Shown: positions 17,778-26,667 of the stretch, one piece after another
How the letters are laid out: each line of letters begins with the position of its first letter
Numbering within the stretch: the first letter of the stretch is position 1
From: Synechococcus sp. CS-1331
GTDB lineage: Bacteria; Cyanobacteriota; Cyanobacteriia; PCC-6307; Cyanobiaceae
Direction: 5' to 3'
Assembly: GCA_025127975.1 (NCBI GenBank)
Contig: JAHLYQ010000020.1
Location: 1-32,700, forward strand
Length of the DNA stretch: 32,700 nt
Position numbers and translations under genes: made by a program
The notes under the pieces: model-generated
Database searches by the model: none
What the model was told of the DNA's origin: nothing
The model's input: only the letters and a program-made list of their open reading frames with translations

Positions 17778-20044
17778 AGCTTGGGGATGGAATGGCGAGC
17801 GAGTTCGAGTAGTCGCATCTCCTGCAGAGCAAGGAGGAAAGCCAGGGTTGACTCAGCGCCCTGGTTCATATTGACGCTGTCGTCTTGAAGACCGTCAAAA
17901 CAGCCACCGGTTCGGGCGTCATACAGAGGCAGGTGCAGGTCGTTATCCCCGAGGAACCAGGCAAAGGCTCGCCATGCCTCGCCGAGCCAAAATCCATCCC
18001 CCGTAGCAGACCAAGCCTCCACACAGGCCGATACCGAGGCGCACGCTTCCAGCGGTTGCTGGTCAAAAGTGGCGCGATGCTGGCCGCGACGGTAGAACCC
18101 ATTGGAGCCAATTGGCCTGAAGTGGCCTGCTTCGGCGGTTTGCTCCGCCATCAACCAGCGCAAGCTGCGCAGGCCCACATCGAGGGCATCGCTTCGATTC
18201 GACCAGCGGCCGCTGAGGATCAGGGCGTGGGGCAGGGAAGCATTGTCGTAACTGAGCACGTTCTCGAACCATGGCCATTCATCGCCACTGGTTTGATGGA
18301 AGGCCGCCAGCAATTGTTCGGTGAGGGTATCGCGCATCAAATCGACGGCTCGATCGCCACTGAGTTTGCGCAAATACTCATGGATGGCCTTGAGTCCGAG
18401 GGCCCAGGCCCGTGGGCTGGTTGTCTTGGTGACCGAAGGCAAGGCCAGTTGGAACAGATCCACTGCCCAGTGGCGCAGGTCGTCGCGGCGGGAGCGGCCC
18501 ACACAGGCGGCAAGGGCCAGCAGGGTGCGCCCCAGGCAATCATCGGAGCCATCGTCATCGAGCCAGGTGCGCTCGAAGCTCATAAAATTATGAAAACGGC
18601 AGGTTTCTGGGATATAAGCGTAGTTAATAAACGATGCATAATAGGTGGCCAGCGACTGAACCTCTGGGGTAACGTCACCCGACTCTTCGAGCATGACCAG
18701 CAGCTGCAAGGCACGCACATTGTCATCGGTGCAATATCCTTCCTTGAAATTGGGAAGGGTATATTTGGCGTGCTGGTAGATACCTGTGGAATCTGTGATC
18801 CGTTTAAGGTGCTCGAGCCTCAGGGCCGGGAGCTCCCGCGGCTCCTGTTCCAAAGGTTTGAGGGGGGAGTGGATCACCACTCCATTGCCGCGCTTTAAAC
18901 GGGCGCGTTCAAAGGAGCTGGCATAGAGAGCCGCCACCTGGCTCCAGATCATGCCCCTACCAAGGAGGTAGGCCTGCTTGCGCATGGCATGACGACGCAC
19001 ATCGTCAGTTAACAAACCAATTAAGGCCGCGCCAATTGCCCCACTGTCTCGAAAAGGCACCAGCACACCGCGGCCATCAGCAAGCAGTTCCTCCGCATGC
19101 CAGTAGGGAGTGGAAATTACCGCTTTGCCGCAGCCAAAGGCATAGGAGAGGGTGCCGGAGGTGATCTGATCGCGATTAAGATAGGGGGTGATATAAATAT
19201 CAGCCACACCAAGAAAATCCTTTAGCTCTTCTGAACCAACGAATCGATTATAAAAAACAACCTGCTTCCTGACTCCCAGCTCTTGGGCAAGACGCTCGAG
19301 ACTTAGGCGATAGGTTTCACCCTGCTCGCGCAAAAGGTGGGGATGGGTGGCGCCCAGAACGATATAAACCATCTCTGGAAATATCTTGATAACTTCGGGC
19401 AAGGCACGGATAACATTCTCAATGCCCTTTGCAGGCGAAATTAGCCCAAAGGTGAGCAGAACCTGTTTCCCCTCGACACCAAACTGATCCTTGTAGTAAT
19501 TGGGATCAACGAAGGGCATATCTGGCACCCCATGGGGGATGACATCTAGGTGGTCAGCCTTCAATCCATAGATATCCACGAGGATTTGGCGCCCCCGCTC
19601 GCTCATCACAATGATTCGGGCAGAGAGGGCAGCCAGCTCCTTCATCACCTGCAGCTGTTCAACGCTGGGTTCCTCCAGTACCGTGTGGAGCTGGGTAACA
19701 ACCGGTATATGAACATGGCGCAACAAGGTGAGGATATGGCTACCAGCCGGCCCGCCGTAGATACCAAATTCGTGCTGCAGGCAGATTACGTCTGTGTCCG
19801 TGAGATTGAGGAAGTCGGCAGCACGGCGATAGCTCGTTAGGTCCTGCTCATCAATCTCGAAGCGAACTTCAGGTGGATAGGCATATCCCTCAGGCACGTC
19901 GTTAACCGCCACAATGAAACATTCATTAGTGGCCGTATCTTCGCTGAGGGCACGATAAACGGAATGGGAAAAGGTGGCGATACCACACTTCCTTGGCAGG
20001 TAATCGCCAATAATTGCAATCTTGCGAACCGGATTTGGCTTCAT
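17774..20044 (-). CDS. GT4-type glycosyltransferase fused to a C-terminal helical-barrel domain
   Basis: The 756-residue protein has two parts. Residues 1 to about 390 are a GT-B glycosyltransferase (GT4 type): IAIIGDYLPRKCGIATFS at the start, LLTFGLISPAKGIENVIRAL as donor-domain entry and a DQITSGTLSYAFGCGKAVI region containing the donor-site residues. Residues about 410-745 are rich in paired helices with conserved aromatic/acidic motifs (FKEGYCTDDNVRAL, FHNFMSFERTW, EWPWFENVLSYDNA, DQQPLEACASVSAC, MNQGAESTLAFLLAL), resembling an (alpha/alpha)6 barrel of sugar-processing enzymes. It overlaps the long GH130 gene and the oxidoreductase gene by 4 bases each. A fused transferase/processing enzyme for an oligomannoside or similar glycan is a reasonable inference. 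Visibly more AT-rich than the first 15 kb. Confidence 0.87.
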   Translation of the reverse strand: MKPNPVRKIAIIGDYLPRKCGIATFSHSVYRALSEDTATNECFIVAVNDVPEGYAYPPEVRFEIDEQDLTSYRRAADFLNLTDTDVICLQHEFGIYGGPAGSHILTLLRHVHIPVVTQLHTVLEEPSVEQLQVMKELAALSARIIVMSERGRQILVDIYGLKADHLDVIPHGVPDMPFVDPNYYKDQFGVEGKQVLLTFGLISPAKGIENVIRALPEVIKIFPEMVYIVLGATHPHLLREQGETYRLSLERLAQELGVRKQVVFYNRFVGSEELKDFLGVADIYITPYLNRDQITSGTLSYAFGCGKAVISTPYWHAEELLADGRGVLVPFRDSGAIGAALIGLLTDDVRRHAMRKQAYLLGRGMIWSQVAALYASSFERARLKRGNGVVIHSPLKPLEQEPRELPALRLEHLKRITDSTGIYQHAKYTLPNFKEGYCTDDNVRALQLLVMLEESGDVTPEVQSLATYYASFINYAYIPETCRFHNFMSFERTWLDDDGSDDCLGRTLLALAACVGRSRRDDLRHWAVDLFQLALPSVTKTTSPRAWALGLKAIHEYLRKLSGDRAVDLMRDTLTEQLLAAFHQTSGDEWPWFENVLSYDNASLPHALILSGRWSNRSDALDVGLRSLRWLMAEQTAEAGHFRPIGSNGFYRRGQHRATFDQQPLEACASVSACVEAWSATGDGFWLGEAWRAFAWFLGDNDLHLPLYDARTGGCFDGLQDDSVNMNQGAESTLAFLLALQEMRLLELARHSIPKL

Positions 20045-21513
20045 GAGTATTGCTCCACTGGGTTGCTCATTAATTCATTCAGCAACTGATCAACTGGCAC
20101 GGTGGCAAAGCTGCTTGACTGGTCGCTCATGGCGTAGGGGATAATCAGTGTGCCGTTATGAATAAGTGAGCCACAACTATAGATAACATTCGGCACATAT
20201 CCCTCCCTTTCCTCCTGAGTTGGCTCTAGTAGTGGCTGCTTGAGACGGCCGATCAACTGACCCGGATCATTTAGATCCAAAAGGATAGCTCCAACTGTAT
20301 AGCGCCTCATTGGGCCGACTCCATGGGTTAAAACAAGCCAGCCGGCATCGGTTTATATCGGGGAGCCGCAATTGCCAACCTGAACGAACTCCCATGGATA
20401 GGTGGGCCGCATCAAGATTTTCTTCTCATGCCAGAAGTGGAGTTGGTCAGAATACATTAAGTAAATATTCTCTCCATCTTGCCTCGAGAGCATCGCATAG
20501 CAATCTCCTAGCTTGCGTGGGAAAAGGGCCATGCCCTTATTCTCCACTTCTGGACCATTGAGGGTGCTTATTTTGAACTTGGTAAAATCCCTGGTTTCAA
20601 GCAACTGGGGGAATACAAGTTGACCATCATAGGCACTATAGGTTGCATAATATGTTGTTTGCCCCCCATCCTCAAAGGCGACGAAACGAGCATCCTCGAT
20701 ACCCCTTCTTTCCGTGGGAGAGGTGGGAAAGATGGCCCGCTCCGAGCAATCATCACCAGTGTTAAAGCTGATCTCGTAATTTGCCCTGGCCAGTGAAAGC
20801 ACACTCTCCACAGTGCGAACGGTATCTCCATTGCCCAGGCGATCGCGGCGCAGGGCTTGGCTGGAAAGCAGGGTGAGCTGCTCGAAGCTAAAATGGTCGG
20901 GCAGCTGATCCATCAGTTGCTGGGTCAATCCCGAAAGTAAGCCTAACTCGAGCAGTTTACGCTCGAATAGGTGTTTGTCATAACTTGGGTTTGGATGCAC
21001 ATCTGCAGCTGCCACGAAGGGGCTGGGCTCATCTAGGGAGATACCAATCTGGCGGCTGATCACACCAGTTCTAAAAACAATCGAGGAGATATGGCCCTCG
21101 CCCGTAGCCCTCAGACTGAGCACAAAGCGCAGGCAGCCTGACTCCAGCCCAGACTGATCCGGATGGGGCACGATTGATGGGTTGAAGAGCGCAGCAGCTT
21201 CTAGGGAATATTCCAACGTGAAATAGGCACCAATGAGCAGGCGTTCGCAACGATTTAGTGGCTGATCGCTAATTAGATGTTCGCGTACATGCTCGAAACG
21301 ACTTAGCAGAAAAGCCTGTAGCTTTTCATGGCGACCCTCAAATCGCTCCAGCATGATGGCAGCTTCTTGCTCTGCCTCGAAGCGAGACATGGCCGTTACG
21401 CGCGCCACAATTCTTTGGCTACGTTCCTTGCTACTTGATTCAAATGGCCTGAAAAAAACCCGGGCAGGATCAGGCTTAATTTGGATATGGGTTCTGCTAA
21501 CTTGAAGCACCAT
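20041..21513 (-). pseudogene. Long-form GH130 glycosidase/phosphorylase with one internal TAA
   Basis: From the ATG at 21513 the frame encodes 386 residues of a long GH130 protein: GIEDARFV with the catalytic Asp, ENKGMALFPRK, AMLSRQDGENIYLMYSD, and VGNCGSPI. It then meets TAA at 20355-20353. Without any frame change it continues TDAGWLVLTHGVGPMRRY, GAILLDLNDP and GYVPNVIYSCG to a TGA that overlaps the next gene, 490 codons in all. Only the one codon is wrong; relatives usually have Glu here (SPIET), so GAA to TAA is the simplest change. The lost part contains the last propeller blade, so the short product is probably inactive. A sequencing error cannot be excluded. It is the first gene of the glycan operon. 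Confidence 0.85.
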
Positions 21514-21672
21514 TGCTTATAACCTGCGTGGGGACAAATAAGCTAGCTTCAGCGGTGATGCTTTTTATCTATCGTCTCTCGACAGCCCACTACCCATCCA
21601 CAGTAGTACACCCCCTGCCGCCCCGTGCTCGCCGAGCCTATTCCCCAGCAGATGCTGGTATCAGCCTAGAAT

Positions 21673-23745
21673 ATGTTTGATTTTAGATCACCTGATGTGA
21701 GAGTTGCTCCCCGGGTACTAATAGGGGGGCTAATCAACTCCTGGGGCAGGCAACGCACCATTGCCCTGCTGCCTTGGGTTGTATTGTCGATTGGGCTGGC
21801 CGGCACCGGGGCGGTGAGCGAGCAGACCAGGCGCTTTGGGGAGCAGGAACACCTGCGCATTGAAAGTACCCTGCTCGATAACGTCAGCGATGCCTTGCGC
21901 AGCAAGCTGGAGATCAATATCTCCATGTTGGCTGGGGTGGTGGGCTTGTTTAACTCATCAGTTGAAGTTAACCGCGATAATTTCGCAACCTATTATCAAA
22001 CCGTAGCCCTCAACACTGGCCAGCTCAAAGGTGTTCAAGGGGTTGGCTTTGCCCGCTTGATTCCGGCCCCCCTGCTTGAGGCTTATGAGCAGCGCATCCG
22101 CTCAGAAGGATTTGCCAACTTCAATGTCCGGCCGCCAGGGCCAAGGGCTCTCTATAGCTCAATCGAATTCCTCGAGCCCTTCGACTGGCGCAATCAGCGG
22201 GCCTTCGGCTTTGACATGTACAGCGAGCCAATTCGGCGCCAGGCCATGCAGGCGGCATGGCAGACGGGTGCCGCCAGCCTCAGCGGCAAGGTGAAACTGG
22301 TGCAGGAAACCCAGGAGGATATGCAGCGTGGAGTACTGATCTATTTGCCCGTTTATGCCGACCGGGGTCTATTGCCAGGAGCCAATACCCGCAAGCTGCT
22401 GGGTTGGGCTTACTCGCCGCTGCGTATGAACGATTTGGTGAACAGCTCAATCGCAGGCATTGATAATACCGATATGGCTGGCACCGGTGTGCTGGTTTTC
22501 GATGGCGACCGGCCCTTTGCCAGTCAACTGCTCTACGACAACCTCAAGCTGGTCCCCCGCCAGCAACTCAGCCATCCTTCCTATGAGCCGCTCCACATAG
22601 GCGGCCGCACCTGGTTGGTCGGTGTTCAGCTTTCACCGCGGCTGGTGGGGCCAAATGGAATCACCAGTGCCTATTGGATAAACCTGCTCCTAGGGGGCAG
22701 CACCAGCATCGTGGCAGCCCTCGTCACCCACATATTGGTGGCCAACCATCTGGCCACCCGGCAAGCTCTGGTAATCAGTGAGGCAGCCAGCCAGGAGCGG
22801 GCCCTTGCCAGCACGGTGTTTGAAGAGAGTAGCCAGGGAATTGTTGTAACAAATCCAGACGGCCAGATCCTGATGGCAAACAACAGCTTTAGCCAACTCA
22901 CCGGCTTTCGCCTCTCAGAAATCAAAGGGCAACGCACCAACCTGCTCAAATCCGGCAGGCATGATGCAGCTTTTTACGAACAGATGCGCAAAGATCTCAA
23001 CCAAAAGAGCTACTGGGAAGGGGACTTGTGGAATAAGTTGCGCAATGGGGAAATTCGCTGTCATCACCTCAGCATCACAACCGTGCGAGATGAAAAGCTT
23101 GAACCCCGTTACTTCGTGGGGATGTATCAGGATGTCACCGAGCGCCATCAGGCCGAACAGTCCATGCGTTACATGGCCATGCACGACACCCTCACTGGCC
23201 TTGCAAATCGCTCAATGTTGATGGAGCAATTGGAGCGCCACCTCGCCCTAGCAAAGCGCCACGGCCACGCCCTGGGCCTGCTCTATCTTGACCTGGATGG
23301 GTTCAAGTTGGTCAATGACAAATTTGGCCACAAGGTGGGTGACCAGGTGCTCGAGATCGTCGCCGAACGCTTCAGCAAGGTGATCCGCGACGGCGACCTG
23401 CTCTGTCGTCAGGGTGGCGATGAATTTGTGGTGCTGGTGCCGGAGGCAGGCAATTGCGCCGAACTGGAGGCCATGGCCAGGAAGCTGGTCGATGCAAGTC
23501 GCCTCCCCTATTTGGAGCTGAACCGGGCGATCAATATTTCGGCCAGCGTGGGCATAGCCCGCTACCCAGACCACGGTGAGAGCCGCGAGCAGCTTTTATC
23601 AGCCGCAGACAACGCCATGTACGCAGCTAAGCGGAGCTCGGGTAAGTCGGTTCAGGTTTCAGGCCTGCTCCAGGCGCTTGACGATCACAGCCATCAGCAC
23701 CAAGGAACCAGCCAGAGCGACCAACAAAGCGATAGTCATGGATGA
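21673..23745 (+). CDS. Membrane diguanylate cyclase: CHASE-PAS-GGDEF
   Basis: The 690-residue protein has a transmembrane segment at about 28-47 and a periplasmic CHASE sensor of about 280 residues (FARLIPAPLLEAYEQ, GFDMYSEPIRRQAM, VLIYLPVY). A second membrane segment follows at about 334-357, then a PAS domain at about 383-495 (ESSQGIVVTNPDGQ, ANNSFSQLTGF, FVGMYQDVTERHQ) and a GGDEF domain. The active-site GGDEF is at 581-585 and an RDGD product-inhibition site lies five residues before it, so it should make c-di-GMP and be feedback-inhibited. No EAL domain is present. It is divergent from the GH130 operon across about 160 bases. The ligand of the CHASE domain is unknown. The C-terminus is a His/Gln/Ser-rich tail. 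Confidence 0.94.
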   Translation: MFDFRSPDVRVAPRVLIGGLINSWGRQRTIALLPWVVLSIGLAGTGAVSEQTRRFGEQEHLRIESTLLDNVSDALRSKLEINISMLAGVVGLFNSSVEVNRDNFATYYQTVALNTGQLKGVQGVGFARLIPAPLLEAYEQRIRSEGFANFNVRPPGPRALYSSIEFLEPFDWRNQRAFGFDMYSEPIRRQAMQAAWQTGAASLSGKVKLVQETQEDMQRGVLIYLPVYADRGLLPGANTRKLLGWAYSPLRMNDLVNSSIAGIDNTDMAGTGVLVFDGDRPFASQLLYDNLKLVPRQQLSHPSYEPLHIGGRTWLVGVQLSPRLVGPNGITSAYWINLLLGGSTSIVAALVTHILVANHLATRQALVISEAASQERALASTVFEESSQGIVVTNPDGQILMANNSFSQLTGFRLSEIKGQRTNLLKSGRHDAAFYEQMRKDLNQKSYWEGDLWNKLRNGEIRCHHLSITTVRDEKLEPRYFVGMYQDVTERHQAEQSMRYMAMHDTLTGLANRSMLMEQLERHLALAKRHGHALGLLYLDLDGFKLVNDKFGHKVGDQVLEIVAERFSKVIRDGDLLCRQGGDEFVVLVPEAGNCAELEAMARKLVDASRLPYLELNRAINISASVGIARYPDHGESREQLLSAADNAMYAAKRSSGKSVQVSGLLQALDDHSHQHQGTSQSDQQSDSHG

Positions 23746-23794
23746 GGGCTGGGTAAACAAGCCAATTATCACTGACGGGGCTGGGTCGACCAAG

Positions 23795-24142
23795 ATGTTT
23801 GTCTATGGCAGCCTCAAGCGCCAACAGGCCAACCATGCCTGGCTCGACGGCGCAGCCTGGCTTGGCGAAGCCAAACTGGCCTGCGTCCAACTTTTTGACC
23901 TGGGGCCGTTCCCGATGGCGGTGCCCAGCCCCGGGGAGACGCCCCTGCTGTACGGGGAGCTCTACCGGGTAAGCGGCCCGATGCTGGAGCGACTGGACCG
24001 ATTCGAGGGGGCTCCCCGGCTGTTCCAGCGCCACTGGCTCGAGCTATGGCAAGGGCCCTTCGCCTGGGTCTATCTGGGCCGGGCACGCCAGGTTCGCCAC
24101 TCTCCCCTGGTTGCCAGCGGCAGGTGGCAGGGCGCTCGCTGA
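23795..24142 (+). CDS. Gamma-glutamylcyclotransferase-like (GGCT/AIG2) family protein
   Basis: The protein of 115 residues begins MFVYGSLKRQQANHAWL, the YGSL signature of the GGCT/AIG2 fold. PLLYGELYRVSGPMLERLDRFEG follows and includes the acidic residue expected to act as catalyst, then RHWLEL and WVYL. Family members release 5-oxoproline from gamma-glutamyl amines or peptides, but many bacterial ones are uncharacterised. The ATG at 23795 gives the normal length; an ATG at 23738, which overlaps the end of the diguanylate cyclase gene, would add 19 non-homologous residues. It is downstream of that gene on the same strand and convergent with the CBS gene, whose stop abuts it. Confidence 0.82.
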   Translation: MFVYGSLKRQQANHAWLDGAAWLGEAKLACVQLFDLGPFPMAVPSPGETPLLYGELYRVSGPMLERLDRFEGAPRLFQRHWLELWQGPFAWVYLGRARQVRHSPLVASGRWQGAR

Positions 24143-24607
24143 TCAGCCTGCCGCCGCCAAGGCCCGCACCACATCCCCCCGGGTGATTACGCCCACTGGC
24201 TTTTTGGCGACATCAATCACAAACAGGCGCTGGGTGCTGCGCTCGTGCAGCAGCTTGGCCGCATCCGGCAAGGGCAGGTCGGCACTGCAGGTGTGCACCT
24301 TGGCGTTCATCACCTCAGCGACGGTGCTGCCCAAGACCTGGTGCACCTCCTTGTCCCAGTTGAGCGGATTGCGCAGGTAGATCACCGCATCGAGCAGCAT
24401 CACGTAGGGGCCGCTGTGGAAGCCGCTTTCGCGCACCATCAGGTCCTGTTCGGTGAGTTCGCCGACCAGCGCCCCGGCTGGATCCAGCACGGGCAGACCG
24501 CTGATGTGGTGCTCACTCATAAGTTGCACAGCCTCCTGCAGGGGGCTGTCGGCGCCAACGCTCAGCACCGGGGCCGACATCACGGCAGAAACCAGCTGTT
24601 GCACCAC
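24143..24607 (-). CDS. Two-CBS-domain protein
   Basis: The protein of about 154 residues has two CBS motifs: one around VMSAPVLSVGADSPLQEAVQLMSEHHISGLPVLD, read here in separate pieces (VMSAPVLSV, HHISGLPVLD, GELTEQDLM), and one around EVMNAKVHTCSADLPLPDAA with QRLFVIDVAKKPVG and ITRGDVVRAL. Such stand-alone pairs bind adenine nucleotides and regulate partner proteins; the partner is unknown. The frame is open to 24694, but the GTG at 24607 (or the next codon) fits the usual family N-terminus. It is divergent from pgsA, whose ATG at 24656 would lie inside the longer version. The region between the two CBS motifs contains MLLDAVIYLRNPLNW. Confidence 0.8.
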   Translation of the reverse strand: MVQQLVSAVMSAPVLSVGADSPLQEAVQLMSEHHISGLPVLDPAGALVGELTEQDLMVRESGFHSGPYVMLLDAVIYLRNPLNWDKEVHQVLGSTVAEVMNAKVHTCSADLPLPDAAKLLHERSTQRLFVIDVAKKPVGVITRGDVVRALAAAG

Positions 24608-24655
24608 GGGCGAAGAGACAAGACTGGAGCCATTCTGGGGTCGAGCTCGGCGGGC

Positions 24656-25189
24656 ATGACAAACAAAGGCAGCAGACCATCTAGAACCCGCCAACTGGCC
24701 GATGGCCTCACCCTTGGCCGGGCCGCCCTGGGGCTGCCGCTGATCCTGGCCCTAACTGGTGGCCAGCTCGGCCTTGCCTGGCTGCTGCTGCTGCTGGGCG
24801 GCTTGAGCGACTGGGTCGATGGGGTGCTGGCCAGGCGGGCGGGCGGCGGCTCTGTGTGGGGTGCCCGTCTCGACCCCCTCACCGACAAAATTTTGATCGC
24901 GGCGCCCCTGCTTTGGCTCGGAGCCAAGGGGATGGTGCCCCTTTGGGCGATCTGGCTTCTGCTGGCTCGGGAACTGCTGATCTCGGGCTGGCGCGCCGCC
25001 GAAACCAGCGGCGGGCCCGCCTCCTGGAGCGGCAAGGCCAAAACCGTGCTGCAATTCACCAGCTTGCTGCTGCTGCTCTGGCCCTGGGCAGGGGCTGGCT
25101 GGACCCAGCTGGTCGGCTGGTGGCTGTTCTGGCCGTCGTTGGCTCTGGCCTTGGCGTCAGCATGGGGCTATCTGCGTTCTGGCCACTGA
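24656..25189 (+). CDS. pgsA: CDP-alcohol phosphatidyltransferase, PgsA-like
   Basis: The 177-residue integral membrane protein has the complete CDP-alcohol phosphatidyltransferase motif spread over SDWVDGVLARR and GARLDPLTDK (D-x2-D-G-x2-A-R ... G-x3-D-x3-D, residues about 52-77), plus several hydrophobic segments. PgsA makes phosphatidylglycerophosphate from CDP-diacylglycerol and glycerol-3-phosphate, the route to PG in thylakoid and plasma membranes. Within the family the exact alcohol acceptor cannot be fully settled by motif alone, but PgsA is the most likely. The ATG at 24656 fits. Its TGA overlaps the ATG of the following SDR gene by one base, so the two are probably coupled. Confidence 0.82.
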   Translation: MTNKGSRPSRTRQLADGLTLGRAALGLPLILALTGGQLGLAWLLLLLGGLSDWVDGVLARRAGGGSVWGARLDPLTDKILIAAPLLWLGAKGMVPLWAIWLLLARELLISGWRAAETSGGPASWSGKAKTVLQFTSLLLLLWPWAGAGWTQLVGWWLFWPSLALALASAWGYLRSGH

Positions 25190-25854
25190 TGGCGACCTAC
25201 CTGGTGACCGGCACCAACCGCGGCATCGGCCTGGAGTACTGCAGCCAGCTGCAGGCCCGGGGTGAGCAGGTGATTGCGTTATGCCGCACGGCCTCGCCGG
25301 AGCTAGAGGCCCTGGGGGTGCGCATCGAGGCGGGGATCGAGCTCAGTGCTGGAGCCGCCATCGACGAACTGGTGCAGCGGCTCGATGGGCTGGTGCTGGC
25401 TGGGCTGATCCTCAATGCGGGCATCCTCGAGCGCACCTCGCTGGAGGAGCTCGACCCCGACAGCCTGCGGCGCCAGTTTGAAGTGAACGCTCTGGCACCC
25501 CTGCGCCTGGTTCGCGCCCTGCTGCCGAACCTTTCCAGCGGCTCGAAGCTGGCACTGATGACCAGCCGCATGGGCTCAATCGACGACAACGGCTCCGGCG
25601 GTTCCTACGGCTACCGCATGTCGAAGGTGGCGCTGAACATGGCGGGCAAATCGCTGGCGATCGACCTGCGCCCCCGGGGCATTGCCGTGGCAATACTGCA
25701 TCCGGGCCTGGTGCGTACCCGGATGATCAACTTCAACCCCCAGGGCATCAGCCCCGAGCAGGCCGTGCAAGGTCTGCTGGCCCGCATTGACGCCCTCACC
25801 TTGGAGACCAGCGGCACGTTCTGGCACGCCAATGGCGAGGTGCTGCCCTGGTAG
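25189..25854 (+). CDS. Short-chain dehydrogenase/reductase (C-factor-like)
   Basis: The 221-residue protein has the classical SDR motifs: TGTNRGIG (cofactor loop near residues 7-14), LILNAGI, a Ser in MTSRMGS and YGYRMSKVALN with the catalytic Tyr-x3-Lys. HPGLVRTRM follows the fold's last core strand. The overall pattern resembles the C-factor/CsgA-like group of SDRs often annotated as cell-cell signalling or general reductases; the substrate is unknown. The ATG overlaps the pgsA stop by one base. It is convergent with the P-loop protein gene. Confidence 0.9.
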   Translation: MATYLVTGTNRGIGLEYCSQLQARGEQVIALCRTASPELEALGVRIEAGIELSAGAAIDELVQRLDGLVLAGLILNAGILERTSLEELDPDSLRRQFEVNALAPLRLVRALLPNLSSGSKLALMTSRMGSIDDNGSGGSYGYRMSKVALNMAGKSLAIDLRPRGIAVAILHPGLVRTRMINFNPQGISPEQAVQGLLARIDALTLETSGTFWHANGEVLPW

Positions 25855-25880
25855 GTCTGTCAGATTCAGGGGTGTCAAAT

Positions 25881-26567
25881 TCAGACCAGTCCGATCGCCT
25901 CTTCCAGCGATTTGACCCGCTCAGGCCTGCCACCGCTGATCTCCACTACCCGGCAGGGCTGGGGGCTGCGGGCTAGCAGGTCATGGCGATAGAGCTGCTT
26001 GAAGGCGGCATCAACCCAGGCGCGATAGGCCCCTTCCACGGAGCGGATGCCGTCGTTCTCCAGGCAGGGGTCGATGCCTGGCTCGCCCGTGAGGGGCAGG
26101 AAGGCAATCAGGTCATAACTGGTCAGGGCCTGACTCTCGAGGATCATTGACCACAGCTGCTCGATGAAGGCGGCATTGATGTCCGACGGAAAGGGCAAAT
26201 CGTTTTTCTCCTGCATGTCTGGACGCACCTCCACCGTGCGGAGACGTTCATCTCTGGGCAGGCCCTCGTTGCTCCCCATGGCGCGGGCGTAGAGGGAGTA
26301 GGGGATGAAGTCCAGGCAGGTTCGGTCGCAGATCACCCGGGTCTCGGGCATCTGCAGCCGTGCCTGGTTGATGCGATCAATGGCGTGCTGGGTCATCAAG
26401 CGGTTGCAGCGCTGGCTGGCCCGCTCGCCGAAGTGGATGCGCTCCTGGCGGGCGACGAGCTCCCGGTAGGGCTCATCAAACAGCTGAAAGTTTGGGTGTG
26501 CAGCCTGAAAATCCCGCACCAGCGTGGATTTGCCCAGGCTGTGGGATCCACTGATCGCAATTCTCAT
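25881..26567 (-). CDS. P-loop NTPase / AAA_28-like kinase-type protein
   Basis: The 228-residue protein starts MRIAISGSHSLGKSTLV, a Walker A motif (GSHSLGKST) at residues 7-15. A DEPYRELVARQERIHFGERAS segment and VICDRTCLDFIPYSLYA (Asp-Arg, probable Walker B/substrate region) follow. The overall order resembles the AAA_28/NadR-kinase-like P-loop proteins that phosphorylate small molecules, but the substrate cannot be named. No membrane segments or signal are present. It lies alone, convergent with the SDR gene and divergent from the NTF2-like gene. Confidence 0.72.
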   Translation of the reverse strand: MRIAISGSHSLGKSTLVRDFQAAHPNFQLFDEPYRELVARQERIHFGERASQRCNRLMTQHAIDRINQARLQMPETRVICDRTCLDFIPYSLYARAMGSNEGLPRDERLRTVEVRPDMQEKNDLPFPSDINAAFIEQLWSMILESQALTSYDLIAFLPLTGEPGIDPCLENDGIRSVEGAYRAWVDAAFKQLYRHDLLARSPQPCRVVEISGGRPERVKSLEEAIGLV

Positions 26568-26667
26568 GGCGTTGCCCTGCTGACCAATCCAAACACCACT
26601 TCTTCTCTAGAGGCCAGCCCCCAGGCGAGAGTGCCATCCTGAGCCAGACCCCCCCCCGATAGCCCCA

